Shown here one piece after another: positions 9,001 to 21,203 of a stretch of DNA of 64,000 bases; within the stretch, counting starts at the first letter, position 1, and every line of letters begins with the position of its first letter. Origin of the DNA: Epiperipatus broadwayi (taxonomy: Eukaryota > Onychophora > Udeonychophora > Euonychophora > Peripatidae); NCBI GenBank assembly GCA_028023455.1, contig JAQFVV010006197.1:16549254-16613253 (forward strand). The letters are read 5' to 3'. The translations under genes and the position numbers were made by a program. The notes under the pieces were generated by a model, which had not been told where the DNA came from, ran no database searches, and was given only the letters and a program-made list of their open reading frames with translations.

Positions 9001-12000
9001 AACTATATAAGACAAACTTAATATAGAGCAAAGACTAGAGTACGTTACTAATTAGTTCTCAGGGTTAATTTAACTTACAATTAATTATATACCAAATATA
9101 ATTTGGAACAAAAGGGATTTTATTGAATCCAAAATATATCTATTCAATTGAAATTACCAATAATTTAATACTTGCATATCTGTTAGCTTGTAGAACTGAT
9201 GTACTAAAAATAGAGAGAAAAAGAAAATAAATAAATCTCAAATAAAACTCAAAATCATTCTGTTATATAAAATAAATGATACAGCTTTATGTCAACATTG
9301 CGAATTTAGACTTATAATAGCATACATGTACATATATACATATTTGGGAAACATAATAATAATTTTGTTTAGCAAATCTCAATTTTTCTATATGTAAATT
9401 AAGTATAAGGTTTAACAGTAACACTTGTAATTTGCAATTTATATTCACATAGGAACTGTATAAGCTGTTATGAAATTGAATAAATATATATATAGATAAA
9501 CAAATTGTAGATATCTCATTAAACTAGTAACTTAGATCATAGATTAATTTTTTTAGTATATTTTTTTTTTAAAATACTACTTTAAAGTAGAAAATAACTA
9601 AATGACTGAATTAAGTAAATAGTAAATGGATTCAATGAATGAACCATTTATTAGAAGTGATTTATACACACATAAGTCATAAATTCAATGTCCACATAAT
9701 GTAAATCATCTAAATAAACATTTAAAAATAACCAAATGATTTACATCTACATTGGAAAAGTTCTGGACGTTCATAGCATATACATAACATGTGGATTATA
9801 CCAACTGGCCATATGCTTATAAATTCAAACATTTACAATTACAAATTATTGTTGGTTGGTTTGTGAATGATTACAAATCATGATAGCACAAAACACAGAC
9901 ATTCCTATACTTTAAAGCACTAACATAACTGAGTACGTCCTAAAGGAATCACATCCTTTAAACAAACTTATCTTGACATTATATACTACAATACAAGCAA
10001 CCTCACCTATGGTGGAAAATTTAAATTAAATCTCATGAGTGATAAACCTAAAAAGAGGACTCTATAATGCAACTAGCATAAATATATCAAAAGCATGGTG
10101 GCTTCCAAAATAACACCTATATTTGAGGCAAAATATGATGCCTGAACTTTTTTTGTCTCAGTGCATCAGGAAAATATATGGAGAGGCTCACTGAAAACAA
10201 CAATAGGTACCTAGGAATATGTGATTACAATCACTGGAAATATAAGCACTATCAACTCATGGATACTACAATACAAATGGGGAATTTATCTGCTCCATCC
10301 AGTAATAATAATAACTGTAATAAATAAGGCTTGACATACTAAGACTATTTTATAACTAACAATACCAAGAAAAAACTTCACAATACTGGACTAAAGTTAT
10401 AACTATAATTTAAGCCTCAATAAACAATAAGTAATGTTTGCACCAACAAATAAATTTAAAAGTCAACTGACTTAAATATAAATAAAGATAATGAGTAGCA
10501 TATGAAATATTGGCACTAATATATATAATGCACAGAAGTATGAAATATTAAATATTTTAACTTATAAGACTTAATGGATATGAATAAAATGCAACCAGAT
10601 TGTTAGAATAATAACTGAAGAACTAAGATAATTATTAAACAATGATATTACTTATAAATACAGTTCTATTAATTTGTATATTTATACAATTCCTATGCAA
10701 TGCAATATAATTTATTGCTTTCCAATTTAAATTGACAAATGACTTTTATTATTTAGTACAACTGTATGCAAATGTGAATCAAATAAAAGGCAAAAAAAAA
10801 AGTATTATATATATATTTATAATTCCAACATATTCACATAGTTTAAGTTATAAAATGTCTTTAAAATAAATAAACAAACATATATACTAAAATCGACTTT
10901 CATCATTCTTAAAATTTTAACATTCAAAAGAAATTTGTAAATTAGTTTCTAAAGATTTCAGTTGTATATTCTTTCATAAAGATATATTAAATGTTACATT
11001 AAAATAAAAATAAAAAATAGACAAAAAAAAAATAAGGTAAATTTTTGTCCAGTCATTTTAAATCAGCTAGTTATTTCCAGCACTTTCACTTATTTTATTC
11101 GTCCTAAAATGGTTCGAAGTAAAATATATACATATTACAAATAAATTAAGAGATTTGCTTCTTGTTGTTAAAACCATTAATTTCAGTCATTTCCTGGATA
11201 TTCAATTAAGTTGAATATTATTTTTAGATAACTAAGTAATTTGGAAGTTATAATAAAATGTATCAATCAATTATGATAGTTATTTTTTTAAACTTATTTA
11301 ACAACGCTGGTTTACTTTTGAGGTTTTATGTTTCACGAAGTTTTCAATGTTGTTTGATGGACAAGTAGAGAGGCCAATGCTTCAAAATGATAAAGTTGCA
11401 CTTAGCAAATCATCTTTAGTATTAATCCTTAATCCAATAATTTTTTGTAAGGAAATTTATAAGAAAAATTTGGAGAAAATGACGAACGAATGTAATCTCT
11501 TCTTTTTTATTAACCAGCAAGAATGATGACGATTCACTAGCGTTCCATAGCCAGCTCTCTCTCCTATTGTTGTAAATATTCATGTGCTGATTTTAAAAAA
11601 TCTTTAACACCATTGTTTAGCAGTTTTAAAATATTTTTTTTAAATAACAAAATAAAATAAAAATAATGTCAATAAAAAAAAAATCCATATATATTACATT
11701 GAGAAATTTATGTTGTAATTTACACATCAAATGAATATTTAAACAGTCAGAATAATATTACTATATCTTTTATAATTTTTTAAAAAAATAAATAAATAAA
11801 TAAAGGTACAATATAATTATATTTAGCAATTTAAATGCCACTGCCAACGATTATTTCTTTATACACACACTCATAATTATACATATATATATATATATTG
11901 CCATTATAACAATCTATCTCAAAACAAAGCATATCATAATAAATAAATAAACTTGAACTAAATAACAATAAAACAATTACTAACAATAACACTAACAACT

Positions 12001-12179
12001 TATTTACAAATTCTTAAGTAAAACTATATCAAAGACATTTTTTTAAAACCATATTAGAGCTTCAAAAAGTAAGGGTGGATTCTCTATCCTGTACAATATA
12101 TATATATAGGAGGTAAGTTAATTCAAGTAAACATGAAGCAAGTATATCTGCGTGCACATATACACTGCTTCAATATTAT
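9001..12179. other. AT-rich non-coding stretch
   Basis: I see no gene, RNA or transposon signature here, only A/T-rich sequence with short runs such as TATATATA (around 11882 and 12100) and AAAT repeats (around 11783). Confidence 0.6.
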
Positions 12180-13600
12180 CTTTCTAATTATAATTGAAAG
12201 ATCAAAAACCTAGGGGAATTTGGTTATAGTAATAGAAATTATATAGAACTTGTGGAGTTTGGTTAAAAATAAAAACTGTTATAATGAATTTTCTCTTTGA
12301 GAAAAAATGTTAAATGAAAATGAACATGGAAGCATCCAATTGACTAACAGAAAATATATATATTTCAAGATATGTTCTTAATAGATTCAACACAGAGAGT
12401 GCATTTTATCAATTTTATGCAGAATCTTTACATCTCATTTACAGAGAACTTTGAGTTTTAACCAACCAAAACAACAAGCTGGATTTAAAATGTTTTAGCA
12501 CAATGGAACCCAGCCAAATATTGAGAAAAGATATAGAAAGGATCAATGGATATGATTTACCATTAAACTTTTGATTAGTAAATTATGAAAAGGCATTTAA
12601 TTTTGTAATCATTTAAATTAAAGCATTGAATTTATCAAAATACAATAACAACAGTGATTATAGTACTAATCAGAAAATTATAATTAAAATGGATGTATGA
12701 CAGAATGATTCCACATCTCCAAAAAATTTTATAGCAGCTTTACAAGAAGTGTTTTGTAGATTAAGGTGGGTAATTCAAAAGTAAGTAAAGATTATTTAAG
12801 TCACTTTGATTTTGCAGGTGATGTAGTTGTTTTTGCAAATAATGCTTTAGAGCTTAACAATTATCAAATAAAAGTCAGAAAGCAAGACTAAAGATGAATT
12901 CTAAAAACACTAAAGTAATGTTTACTGAAATTTATCAGAAGAAAATAAAGATTGATAATCATGAATTAGAAGAACAATAACAAATATCTTTTTGTCGGAT
13001 TATTTAAACAGATAGAACTGTAGTGGATGAAATTAATTATAGAATTAAACTTGGATGGAATTGTTTTGGTAGAAATAATTTAATATTAAAAGAAAATGTA
13101 ATTATGTATTTGAAAATAAAAAAATTTAATAAATATATTTTAACAGTTTTTAATTATAGATCTGGGACTATTACATAACAGAAGAGCAATTAAGAGATTT
13201 AAGACTACTCAATGAAATAAGAGATGTACGTTAGGAGAACAAAGCTAGTTGAAAATGAAATACATGGGTCAGAGAACAATAGTTATCATTGACATGATTG
13301 AAAGAATTAAGAGACTAGAATGGAGTTAAACTGGACATATTGCTAGAAGAGATCATAGTATGTGAACAATTGAATTTTAAACTATATATTAAAAAGTTGT
13401 AAAAGACATATAATGAAATCTTATATGATATGGATGGGTGAAATAAGGAAGTTTGCTTGTGTGTTGCAGACAAAAGAGGCTAGAGATTAGAGAAATTGAA
13501 TTAAACTTGGAAAGACATGAATTCTGCAGTGGTTCAATAATGCTTGAAAGTGATAATGTTGATGCATTTTGTAGATATTTAATGCATCTCAATCACATAG
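12180..13600 (+). mobile_element. LINE A, degenerate non-LTR retrotransposon (RTE/CR1-like)
   Basis: Broken plus-strand coding sense runs from the end of an apurinic endonuclease (phrase GEFGYSNRNYIELVEF near 12215-12265), through RT pieces (VNYEKAFN near 12575-12600; an FAGD-type box followed by VVVFANNALEL near 12810-12860), to a C-terminal region with ERIKRLEWS near 13300. Frames change every 20-40 codons. The same family occurs at 30640 and 56935, so the three copies support one another. These elements copy themselves by target-primed reverse transcription. A large part between endonuclease and RT is deleted here. Confidence 0.75.
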
Positions 13601-13745
13601 AAATATATTCTATTTATATGTGGTAATATTGTGAGAGTACAGTCCCAACCTATTAAAAACAAGTTATAACGTTAAATATATTATAGATTGTGACATCATT
13701 CTGTTTGTTATTATTTTTTATTTTTATGTTAAGTCTATTGAAATT

Positions 13746-13943
13746 TGTGATGATTTATGATCAGTGATGATTTGCTATCATGATGTCATTCAAGGAATGA
13801 CTGTGGGATTAGATTATCATTGTCTCTGGTATTAATGTTTTGACTGTAGTTAGTAAAAAATGTTAATAAATAGCACTAAGTGACTTTTTAAAATCCTAAC
13901 AAGTTTTTGGCTGGTTTTCATTTCTAGACACTGAAACATTACA
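13746..13943 (+). repeat. 5' LTR of gypsy 2
   Basis: A 198-bp LTR starting TGTGATGATTT and ending GAAACATTACA. It matches the 3' LTR over its length; the 5' copy retains about 26 bases (around ACTTTTTAAAATCC) that the 3' copy lacks. The sequence directly after it, TTTTGGCAATGAAGATG (13948-13964), sits where a primer-binding site belongs and resembles the TGGCGACGAGGATG type used by Mag-like elements. Confidence 0.88.
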
Positions 13944-14129
13944 CCAGTTTTGGCAATGAAGATGCAATACACAGGATACTGAATATTTTCACATAGATGT
14001 GGTTTACTATTCAATAGTGTGTGTTCTTTACAGTTATTATTATTAATCGTACATAGGATGCCTTATATATTTTTACTCCAACTTTGTTTTCTATTTGATT
14101 TATAATGACAACTATTGGTTCTTTAGCAC

Positions 14130-14940
14130 CTTTTGATGTTTACTCACCGCAAATGTGGGACATACGCATCACAGGTGAATTTCTTTTGTGAAGCTAATCA
14201 TTCCTGATGAAAAGAAACATGCAACACTCCTCGCTATCTGTGAACTAAGAACATTAAGCATTCTTCATTCTCTTATATCACATGTGTTGCCTTAGGACAA
14301 GTCATATCAAGAATTAGTAAATATTTTAAAACAGTATTTTAATCTACAATCTTCCGTTATTTACCAATGTTTCCAATTTCACCCTTGATGGCAATGGGAA
14401 GAAGAAAATGTGAGTGCATTTTTAGCTGACCTTCAATGTTTAGAAGAGAGCTGTAATTTTGGTCTTTCACTAACAGAGCATCTTCGGTTTCATGATGAAA
14501 CTATACAGCTGCATTTTTAGCTGACCTTCAATGTTTAGAAGAGAGCTGTGATTTTGGTAACAGAGCATCTTCGGTTTCATGTTGAAACTATACAGCGCAA
14601 ACTATTAACAGAAGAAACTTTAATCTTAGGGATAGCTGTACAGCATAGCCTAGCTGCTGAATCTGTATTGGTGCAGGTGCATGAAATCCATGCCACAAAC
14701 ACTTCCATGTTGACCGTTGATCTTATTCAGTGAAACAGATTAATCTTACCTCGCAAAAATGTATCTAGGTTTTTGCCACCTTCTCAAACATCCCCTGCAC
14801 ATAAAAGGAACTCAGGTGCACCTCAATCAGGATTTTCACCTTGCTATGGTTGTGCCAGTCAACTCAATCAAGTGGAATGCCCCTTCAAAAAACTAAGGGC
14901 CATTTCTGCCAAAAAATAAGTCATTTACAGTGCATATGCC
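14130..14940 (+). pseudogene. gag remnant with zinc knuckles (gypsy 2)
   Basis: Plus-strand coding sense begins near 14190 with KLIIPDEKKHATLLAICE, then SYQELVNILKQYFNLQSSV, and ENVSAFLADLQCLEESC. These match the capsid of the Mag-like gypsy group (the LL..CG / Y..L...L..HF pattern). Near 14842-14930 a Cys-rich region reads CYGCASQ, then CPFKK and CQKISHLQCIC, that is, two CCHC-type knuckles with losses. A 95-bp tandem duplication (14416-14596) repeats the FLADLQCLEESC segment. Frames are broken throughout. Confidence 0.75.
14416..14596. repeat. tandem duplication in gag (gypsy 2), 95/86 bp
   Basis: Unit one is 14416-14510 and unit two 14511-14596. The second lacks 9 bases after ATTTTGGT; otherwise only single substitutions separate them. 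It arose in this copy after insertion or in a recent ancestor. Confidence 0.9.
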
Positions 14941-14999
14941 AAGCAAAACAATGCACTATTCCTGCATTTTCAAATCTATGCATGGTAGTAATGGAGACA

Positions 15000-15150
15000 G
15001 ATAATGACATTGTAGATTATATCCATGAGATATGCTGTGACATCTCAACACCTAAATCCTCTGCACATGTGTATATTAATGGCAAGGAATGTAAAATGGA
15101 AATTGACTTGGGGATCAGAATATTCTATTCTATCAACTATATCCAATAAC
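15000..15150 (+). pseudogene. aspartic protease remnant (gypsy 2)
   Basis: The phrase VYINGKECKMEIDLG occurs at about 15069-15113. In this gypsy group the protease reads V..NG..C.MEIDTGS, so the catalytic Asp is present and the next residue is Leu instead of Thr. It lies between the zinc knuckles and the RT, as expected. A frame change follows immediately. Confidence 0.7.
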
Positions 15151-15379
15151 AATTACATTAGAAGATTTCCAGCATCACTCAATATTATTCAAGGGACATT
15201 GTGTCATACATGTTCAATGTGGAGTTTATTCCTGCCATCTACATTTATTGATAACAGAGAGTCCTTGTACAAGCCTGTTAGGACATGAAAGGTTCATACC
15301 ACTAGGTATTTTACTAACTGGGGTTCATCTAATTACTGAATTGTCTTTTCAAGATATCATTAACCAGTTTTCACAAGCT

Positions 15380-16130
15380 TTCAGCATATCAATAGGAACT
15401 TACAAGGGTCCAGCTGTATCATTGCCGGTTGATCCTAAATTTCCCTTGATCAGACTGCAAGCTCGGCCATCACCACTAGCTATGAAACATAAGGTGGATG
15501 TTGATTTACATATTCTGCTCCATGATAGGGTCATTGAACCAGTGGAAAACCCTATGTGGACAACACCAGTAGTACCGATTCCTAAATCAACAGGAGAGGT
15601 AAGATTATGTGGTGACTACAAGGTAACAGTTAACAGAGATCTTCAGAATCACACATACTCTATACCTGTGGTACATCATCTTCTGACTTTCTCTTCCTCC
15701 TAGCTCTATCTTTACAAAAATTGACTTAGCTAAGGCCTACTTACAACTTTCAGTTGATGACATGTGTGCAAACATACAGACAATCATCACTCATTGAGGA
15801 GCCTTCCATGTAAAATATTTACAGTTCAGAATCTGCATTAAACCCGGAAGGTTTCAATGCATTATAGACATTTTACTCAGAAACATTTCCAGAGTTTTTC
15901 CATATTTTGATGATATATTAATTTCTGTGTCTTCAACAATTGATCTATGTTCAAAATTACATACTGTGTTTAAAAGGTTACCACACAGTGGATTGCGAGC
16001 TAATAAAGAAAAATGCATACTCTGAGTACGTTCTGTGAAATTTCTGGGATATACAATTGACAGTAAAGGTCTGCATCCATCTCCAAGTAAAGCAACTGCA
16101 ATTCAAAATGCTTGCTGTCCAAGGAACAAA
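15380..16130 (+). pseudogene. reverse transcriptase remnant (gypsy 2)
   Basis: Motifs in order are FPLIRLQARPSPLAMKHKVD, VIEPVENPMWTTPVVPI, GEVRLCGDYKVTVNRDLQ, then after a frame change ...LAKAYLQLSVDD (motif A; the Asp is in the preceding codons), and PYFDDILIS at about 15900-15926 (motif C with both Asp). The expected FG..SAP motif B is degraded. Followed by the thumb-like FLGYTIDSKGLHPS. The enzyme is dead in this copy because of several frameshifts and stops. Confidence 0.88.
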
Positions 16131-16269
16131 ATAGAACTGAAAGCATTCTTAGGCCTTATAAATTTTTATAACAATTTTTTTCTGATCATGCAATCATAGC
16201 TGAACCTTTACATCATTTATTATAGACAAATGCCACATGGATTAGTCACCACAACATGAAAGGGCATTT

Positions 16270-16800
16270 TTTAAACTTAAAGAGGTATTGATGTCCAATA
16301 ATGTACTGGTTCCATGTGACTCTCACCAGAGCATTATGCTTACATGTGATGCTTCACCTTGTGGAGTGGATGCAGTACTAAGTATGCAATATCTTGACTG
16401 ATAATCTGCTTCAGTTGCTTTTGCTTCATGTATATTGTCTAAGACTGAACAAAACTATGCACAAATTGACAAAGAAGCTTTGGCAATAGTATTCAGCATA
16501 AAACATTTTCACCATTTCCTATTCGGAATAAAATTTAACATTTGTACTGATCATCACCCGCTGCTTGGCATTTTTACCTCAGGTAGACCAACACCAATAA
16601 TTTTATCACTCCAGATGCAAAGATGGATGCACATCCTCAATGCATATTTTTTTAAACTGGAATATAAACCCAAGAAAAAAAGTTGCAAATGCAGATGCAT
16701 TGAGCAGATTTTCACTTCCATCAGCCAAATGCAACAATCCAAACATGAATTTTATCCTTTTCTTGGAGGAATTGGAAAATCCTCCTGTAACTGCTGAACT
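16270..16800 (+). pseudogene. RNase H remnant and connection (gypsy 2)
   Basis: Motifs are MLTCDASPCGVDAVLS (first Asp), QNYAQIDKEALAIVF (Glu), FNICTDHHPLLGIF (Asp) and, further on, MQRWMHILNAYFFKLEYKP followed by a degraded A.ADALSR tether. The three visible acids of the RNase H site are kept. An open run covers 16435-16797. RNase H would remove the RNA strand of the RNA:DNA hybrid during cDNA synthesis. Confidence 0.85.
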
Positions 16801-16849
16801 AGTTGAACATGCAACATGAAAAGACTTTTTTGCTATCAAGAGTAAAGAA

Positions 16850-17895
16850 CTATATTTTCACTGCCTGGCCAAGCTGACCCACAGATACCAAACTTCAACC
16901 AAAGCATTAACAAGGTCATACCAAACTTCAACCAAAGCATTAACAAGGTCATACGTATGGTGGCCATCAATGGATAGGGATATTGAGAATCTTGTGGTCA
17001 AGTGCAAGAGTTGTCAAGTCATAAGACATGCTTGCCACCATGCTTCAATTCACCCTTTGGAACTACCATCCACACCATGGTCACAACTGCACATAGATTT
17101 TGCAGGCCAATCGATGGGCAAATGCTTTTAGTTGTTGTAGATGCCTATTCCAAATGGGTAGAAGTGCACAGAATTCCTACAATAACATCGGTTGCAACAG
17201 TCACAGTTCTATGAGAATTATTTTTCACCCCTGGAGTTCCAGATTATAGTTTTGGATAATTGACCCCAGATTGTATCTTCAGAGTTTTTGACTTTTCTTG
17301 CCAACATCAGAATTTGCCATGCACAGATCGCACCCTACCATCTGTCAAGTAGTGGTCTTGCAGAGAGGGCTGTCCAGTCTGTGAAGGAGAGCCTAAAGCA
17401 TATTATTCATGGAAATTTGGGAGCAACGTATTGCTTGATACCTTTTGGCTCAGCACATTACTCCATCTACAACTACATGTTTAAGACCAGCCGAGACTTC
17501 CTTCATCTGGATAGTCCCAAAGTCAGCACCATCCGAATATCATCGGTTATGTGAATTCCAACCAGATGACACAGTATTTACATGAGCAGTGGAAAGGGGT
17601 TCTTCATGCATCTCTGCCATGGTAGAACAGCATACAGGCCCTCTGTCATATGAAATCTGAAGTGATCTGGAAGCACGTTGATCAATTGCACTTGAAAACA
17701 GTGGACACTTTTCCAATCATCTCATCTCCTGCTGAGAAAAAACCACTTGCTCAAAATTCTCCACCCAGCATGACACTGGAAAACAAACAAACCAAGCTCA
17801 ACACCTTTCATCCTATATCTCCAATTTTAAACTCCAAAGGCTTACAGAGAACCCCCCCCCCAACCATGTCAATGCTGTGTGCCAGTTCATTTTAA
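16850..17895 (+). pseudogene. integrase remnant (gypsy 2)
   Basis: The zinc-binding region reads SYVWWPSMDRDIENLV and CKSCQ. The core reads LHIDFAGQSMG (first Asp), a damaged LDN region at about 17250 where the second Asp is expected, and HLSSSGLAERAVQSVK (17338-17385) with the catalytic Glu. Beyond 17560 a Pro/Ser/Thr-rich tail (17650-17895) replaces a recognisable C-terminal fold. A perfect 33-bp tandem duplication at 16888-16953 interrupts the zinc-binding region. Confidence 0.85.
16888..16953. repeat. 33-bp perfect tandem duplication
   Basis: Units 16888-16920 and 16921-16953 are identical. The length is a multiple of three, so it keeps frame within the integrase zinc-binding region. Confidence 0.95.
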
Positions 17896-17914
17896 GATTA
17901 TGATTCTACATACT

Positions 17915-17927
17915 AAGGAAGAAGGAG
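17915..17927 (+). promoter_or_regulatory. polypurine tract of gypsy 2
   Basis: AAGGAAGAAGGAG lies immediately before the TGTGATG start of the 3' LTR. This is where the plus-strand primer tract of an LTR retrotransposon belongs. Confidence 0.85.
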
Positions 17928-18099
17928 TGTGATGTCTTATGATCTGCAATGATTTGCTATCATGACATCATTCAAGGAATGTCTGTGGGACTAGATTATC
18001 ATTGTCTGTGGTATTAATGTTTTGACTGCAGTTAGTAAAAAAATGTTAATAAATAACACTAAGTGGCTGGTTTTTATTTCTAGATACTAAAACACTACA
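17928..18099 (+). repeat. 3' LTR of gypsy 2
   Basis: A 172-bp LTR beginning TGTGATGTCTT after a polypurine tract and ending CACTACA. It matches the 5' LTR with substitutions and one 26-base deletion. Confidence 0.88.
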
Positions 18100-19080
18100 A
18101 TATTGATACTCAAACGACCAAATTTCTGAATTTAATATAGGACAGTAATCTAAAATTAAAATTTATTACCATGACATCATTCAAGGAATGTCTGTGGGAC
18201 TAGATTATCATTGTCTGTGGTATTAATGTTTTGACTGTAATTAGTAAACAAATGTTAATAAATAGCACTAAGTGGCTGGTTTTTATTTCTAGACACTGAA
18301 ACACTACAATATTGATACTCAAATGACCAAATTTCTGAATTTAATATAGGACAGTAATCTAAAATTAAAATTTATTACAAGTTTTTTATTTTAAAAAGAC
18401 TAAAAATTAAAACTCTTAACCAATGGGAATACATGCATGATATATAACGCTTGTAAAAAAAAAAAACTGAATTGTTTTAATCAAGACAAAAATAGATAAT
18501 AATTGATTTTAAGCTAATAACATGTATAAAAATAATGCTTAAAAATGAATTAATGTTATTTTATAATTTGATTGTGTTATAAAAGAACAAATCTCCAAAA
18601 GCTATGATTTGCTATCATGACATCATTCAAGGAATGACTGTGGGACTAGATTATCATTGTCTGTGGTATTAATGTTTTACTGTAGTTAGTAAACAAATGT
18701 TAATAAATAGGACTAAGTCGCTTCTTAGAATCCTAACAAGTTTTTGGCTGGTTTTTATTTCTAGACACTGAAACACTACAATATTGATACTCAAATGACC
18801 AAATTTCTGAATTTAATATAGGACAGTAATCTAAAATTAAAATTTATTACAATTTTTTTTATTTTTAAAAGACTAAAAATTAAAACTTTTAACCAGTGGG
18901 AATGCATGCATGATATATAACGCTTGTAAGAAAAAGAAACTGAATTGTTTTAATCAAGACAAAAATAGATAATAATTGATTTTAAGCTATTAACATGTAT
19001 AAAAATAATGCTTAAAAATGAATTAATGTTTATTTTATAATTTGATTGTGTTATAAAAAAACAAATCTCCAAAAGCTAAT
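17961..19080. repeat. three tandem copies of LTR end plus flank
   Basis: The 3' part of the LTR (from CATGACATCATTCAAGG) together with the flank ATATTGATACTCAAA... recurs three times, starting at 17961, 18170 and 18617. Units two and three also carry a further 225-bp flank ending CCAAAAGCTA. The third LTR segment keeps the 26 bases missing from the 3' LTR but present in the 5' LTR, so exchange between LTR copies may have been involved. A 22-bp duplication follows at about 19068-19112. Confidence 0.88.
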
Positions 19081-19112
19081 AATTTATATCTCCAAAAGCT
19101 AATAATTTATAT

Positions 19113-20300
19113 TGAATCTGCAGACATGAAGAATTTTGGATGTTGGAGTTTAATAATTTATTAATTATTAGCTGACTGAAGAAACCAAAAAAGATGACAC
19201 ACTTAATATATAACAGAAAATAGTAATTCTGATGAATATTAGGCAATACAGAAGGATGAGGGGGTAAAAGACTCATTAAACATTGCACATTGGAAGACTG
19301 CCAGTATGCCTATTAATGATTCAATTTTATAAGCTAATAACATCAGTAATGTTGTTACCATCACCAGAAGGAAACAGTAATCACCAGGTTCATGGAGAAA
19401 GCAGCAGTAAAGATAGGAATATCATCTGTCCACTGAAAAATCATCAACGGATTACCTTGAGAATGTCTAGGCAACATCAAATGGATCACCAACTTCCAAG
19501 ATCTAGGAATTTTCCTAATCTAGAAGGAATTAGCCATCTCATCATGTGTGTACCCATATACTGAAGAATAGTCAACTACCTGGACTATCAATTTAATATG
19601 TTCAAATTATATCTGTATCATGTAGAACCCATTTTTCTTTGTTGTACAATTTTTGTTATTTTTTTTTGAAAGAATTGATGATCCAGCCCTATAATCACCA
19701 ATCACAATTATGTAAGCAGGGGTCTATAGGTCAATTGCTATAATTTTTAAGTGTAATAAAATAGAGATGCTGATCCCTAGATCTACCATTAGAGAACTGG
19801 ATGACTGACTGGTGTTGAGGTGACATTTTATATATAAAACATTAAATGTTCATACCGGTACAGGACAAATTTATGTTTATTGTTATTGTTAAATTAACAA
19901 TTATTATTTGTTGTTCTGTATGTCTGACTAAACATCTGTATGAATGGCTATTGCTATCATAATCACTGGTAGTGATAAAAGGGGGACTTCATATCCAAGG
20001 AAGACAGTCAGTAAATCATGACACATTCCTGTAGATTAAGGTCATCAGGCTAAAGTCAGGGTACAGAAGGTTTGGTCAACAGGATGATTGGATAAAATTA
20101 ATCATGAATAATATTGTTAAATTAAGTAAATGTTTAGAGCAGATAGTGAATCATCATCCTACATGGAGTCAAAGGTTAAGGGATAATAATAATATTATGA
20201 GAATCAAGTGGAGGGTGATCTGATGAACCAAATATCAAATTGATTTTATATGATTGTAAAGTGCCCATAATGAAATAAAATTGTTAATGATTTATTTTAC
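19113..20300. other. no supported gene
   Basis: An open run at 19283-19564 has no recognisable domain. A purine-rich string AGTGGAGGGTGA near 20207 could border an LTR, but no partner LTR was found. Confidence 0.45.
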
Positions 20301-20317
20301 TTAATTAGAATTTGTGA

Positions 20318-20515
20318 ATGTGTATCATTTAGCCAATTTTCCAATGCCTGTGCCACATCATTTACTCAATTTTCCATTACCTATGCCATATCATTTATTT
20401 ATCCATTACCATGCAATATTTATTTATCTTTCCATTAGCCATGCAATATCATTCATTCAACTTTCCATTGCCCATACTATTTCATTTATCCAACTTTCCA
20501 TTATACACTACACAT
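20318..20515. repeat. imperfect minisatellite, TTTCCATTACCATGC type
   Basis: Five to six imperfect copies, about 30-43 bases each, of a unit containing TTTCCATTA(CC) and ATGCCATATCATTTAT. It ends near 20515. It resembles U3-type repeats upstream of the gag remnant at 22080. Confidence 0.7.
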
Positions 20516-20639
20516 CTAACTCAGAGATAAATATTTTTAGTTTATATCAAACTTATGATGATTATCACCATAGCTTATTAGGATCATCATATAACCACGG
20601 AGTTTGAATAAAGAGCAACCATATGGTAATAATAAGCAA

Positions 20640-20985
20640 TAGAGGTGAACTCGTTCAATGGCCCCAATGTACAAATAAAACATTTATTCTGGTCCAATTA
20701 AGAACCAGTTATTGGTGCTAGATACTGTTCAATTGTATCATTAGAAGAATCTGGTCTTATACATAATAGACCATCCCATTACATCTTGGAGGCATAAACT
20801 AAGATGCTTGTCATATCTGATCTGTTACAAATGTCCAATTCTGTGGGAATATTAAACAAGAGCCTAGGAGAATAGTTCATTTCATTATACAATAAACTCA
20901 TTTCCATTACAAATGGTGACCACAGTGTTGGGGCAAGATCATTTCCATTACAAATGGGACCCAACATATTAGGCATGACATCAAA
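20640..20985. other. LTR-like stretch with repeated CATTTCCATTACAAATGG
   Basis: The 18-mer CATTTCCATTACAAATGG occurs twice (about 20900 and 20941), followed by ACC/GGACC, with related phrases nearby (CCCATTACATCTTGG, GTTACAAATGTCC). The same core appears inverted at about 8340-8460 beside gypsy 1, so the two regions may be LTRs or leaders of related families. Confidence 0.45.
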
Positions 20986-21203
20986 TAGTTATCATATAGT
21001 ACATTGTAAAATCTATATAATGATTAATTGTATTTGCAAAACCCTAAGTATCATACTGCTACAAATGACACCACTATATAATAACCTTGAATCCAAAGGA
21101 TTTTATATAAAGTTAAATCTAAAAGTAGCACTTTTACATAACTCAAAAAACTTAAAATTAAGATAATTTAATGAATACCAAATTCAAAGAACTTCGTTCA
21201 AAC

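Larger units (their letters stand above)
13746..18099 (+). mobile_element. Ty3/gypsy LTR retrotransposon 2, both LTRs, degenerate
   Basis: Two short LTRs (13746-13943 and 17928-18099), each starting TGTGATG and ending ACA, enclose gag, protease, RT, RNase H and integrase remnants in gypsy order. The RT phrase VVPIPKSTGEVRLCGDYKV and RNase H phrase KEALAIVFSIKHFHHFLF are typical of the Mag-like/K02A2.6-like gypsy branch common in invertebrates. All pol frames are broken. No clear 5-bp target duplication is seen, perhaps because the right flank was rearranged by tandem duplication. Confidence 0.92.

Noticed and set aside
20318-20515. CRISPR-like array
   Set aside because: Units are imperfect and without distinct spacers; the context is an animal genome.
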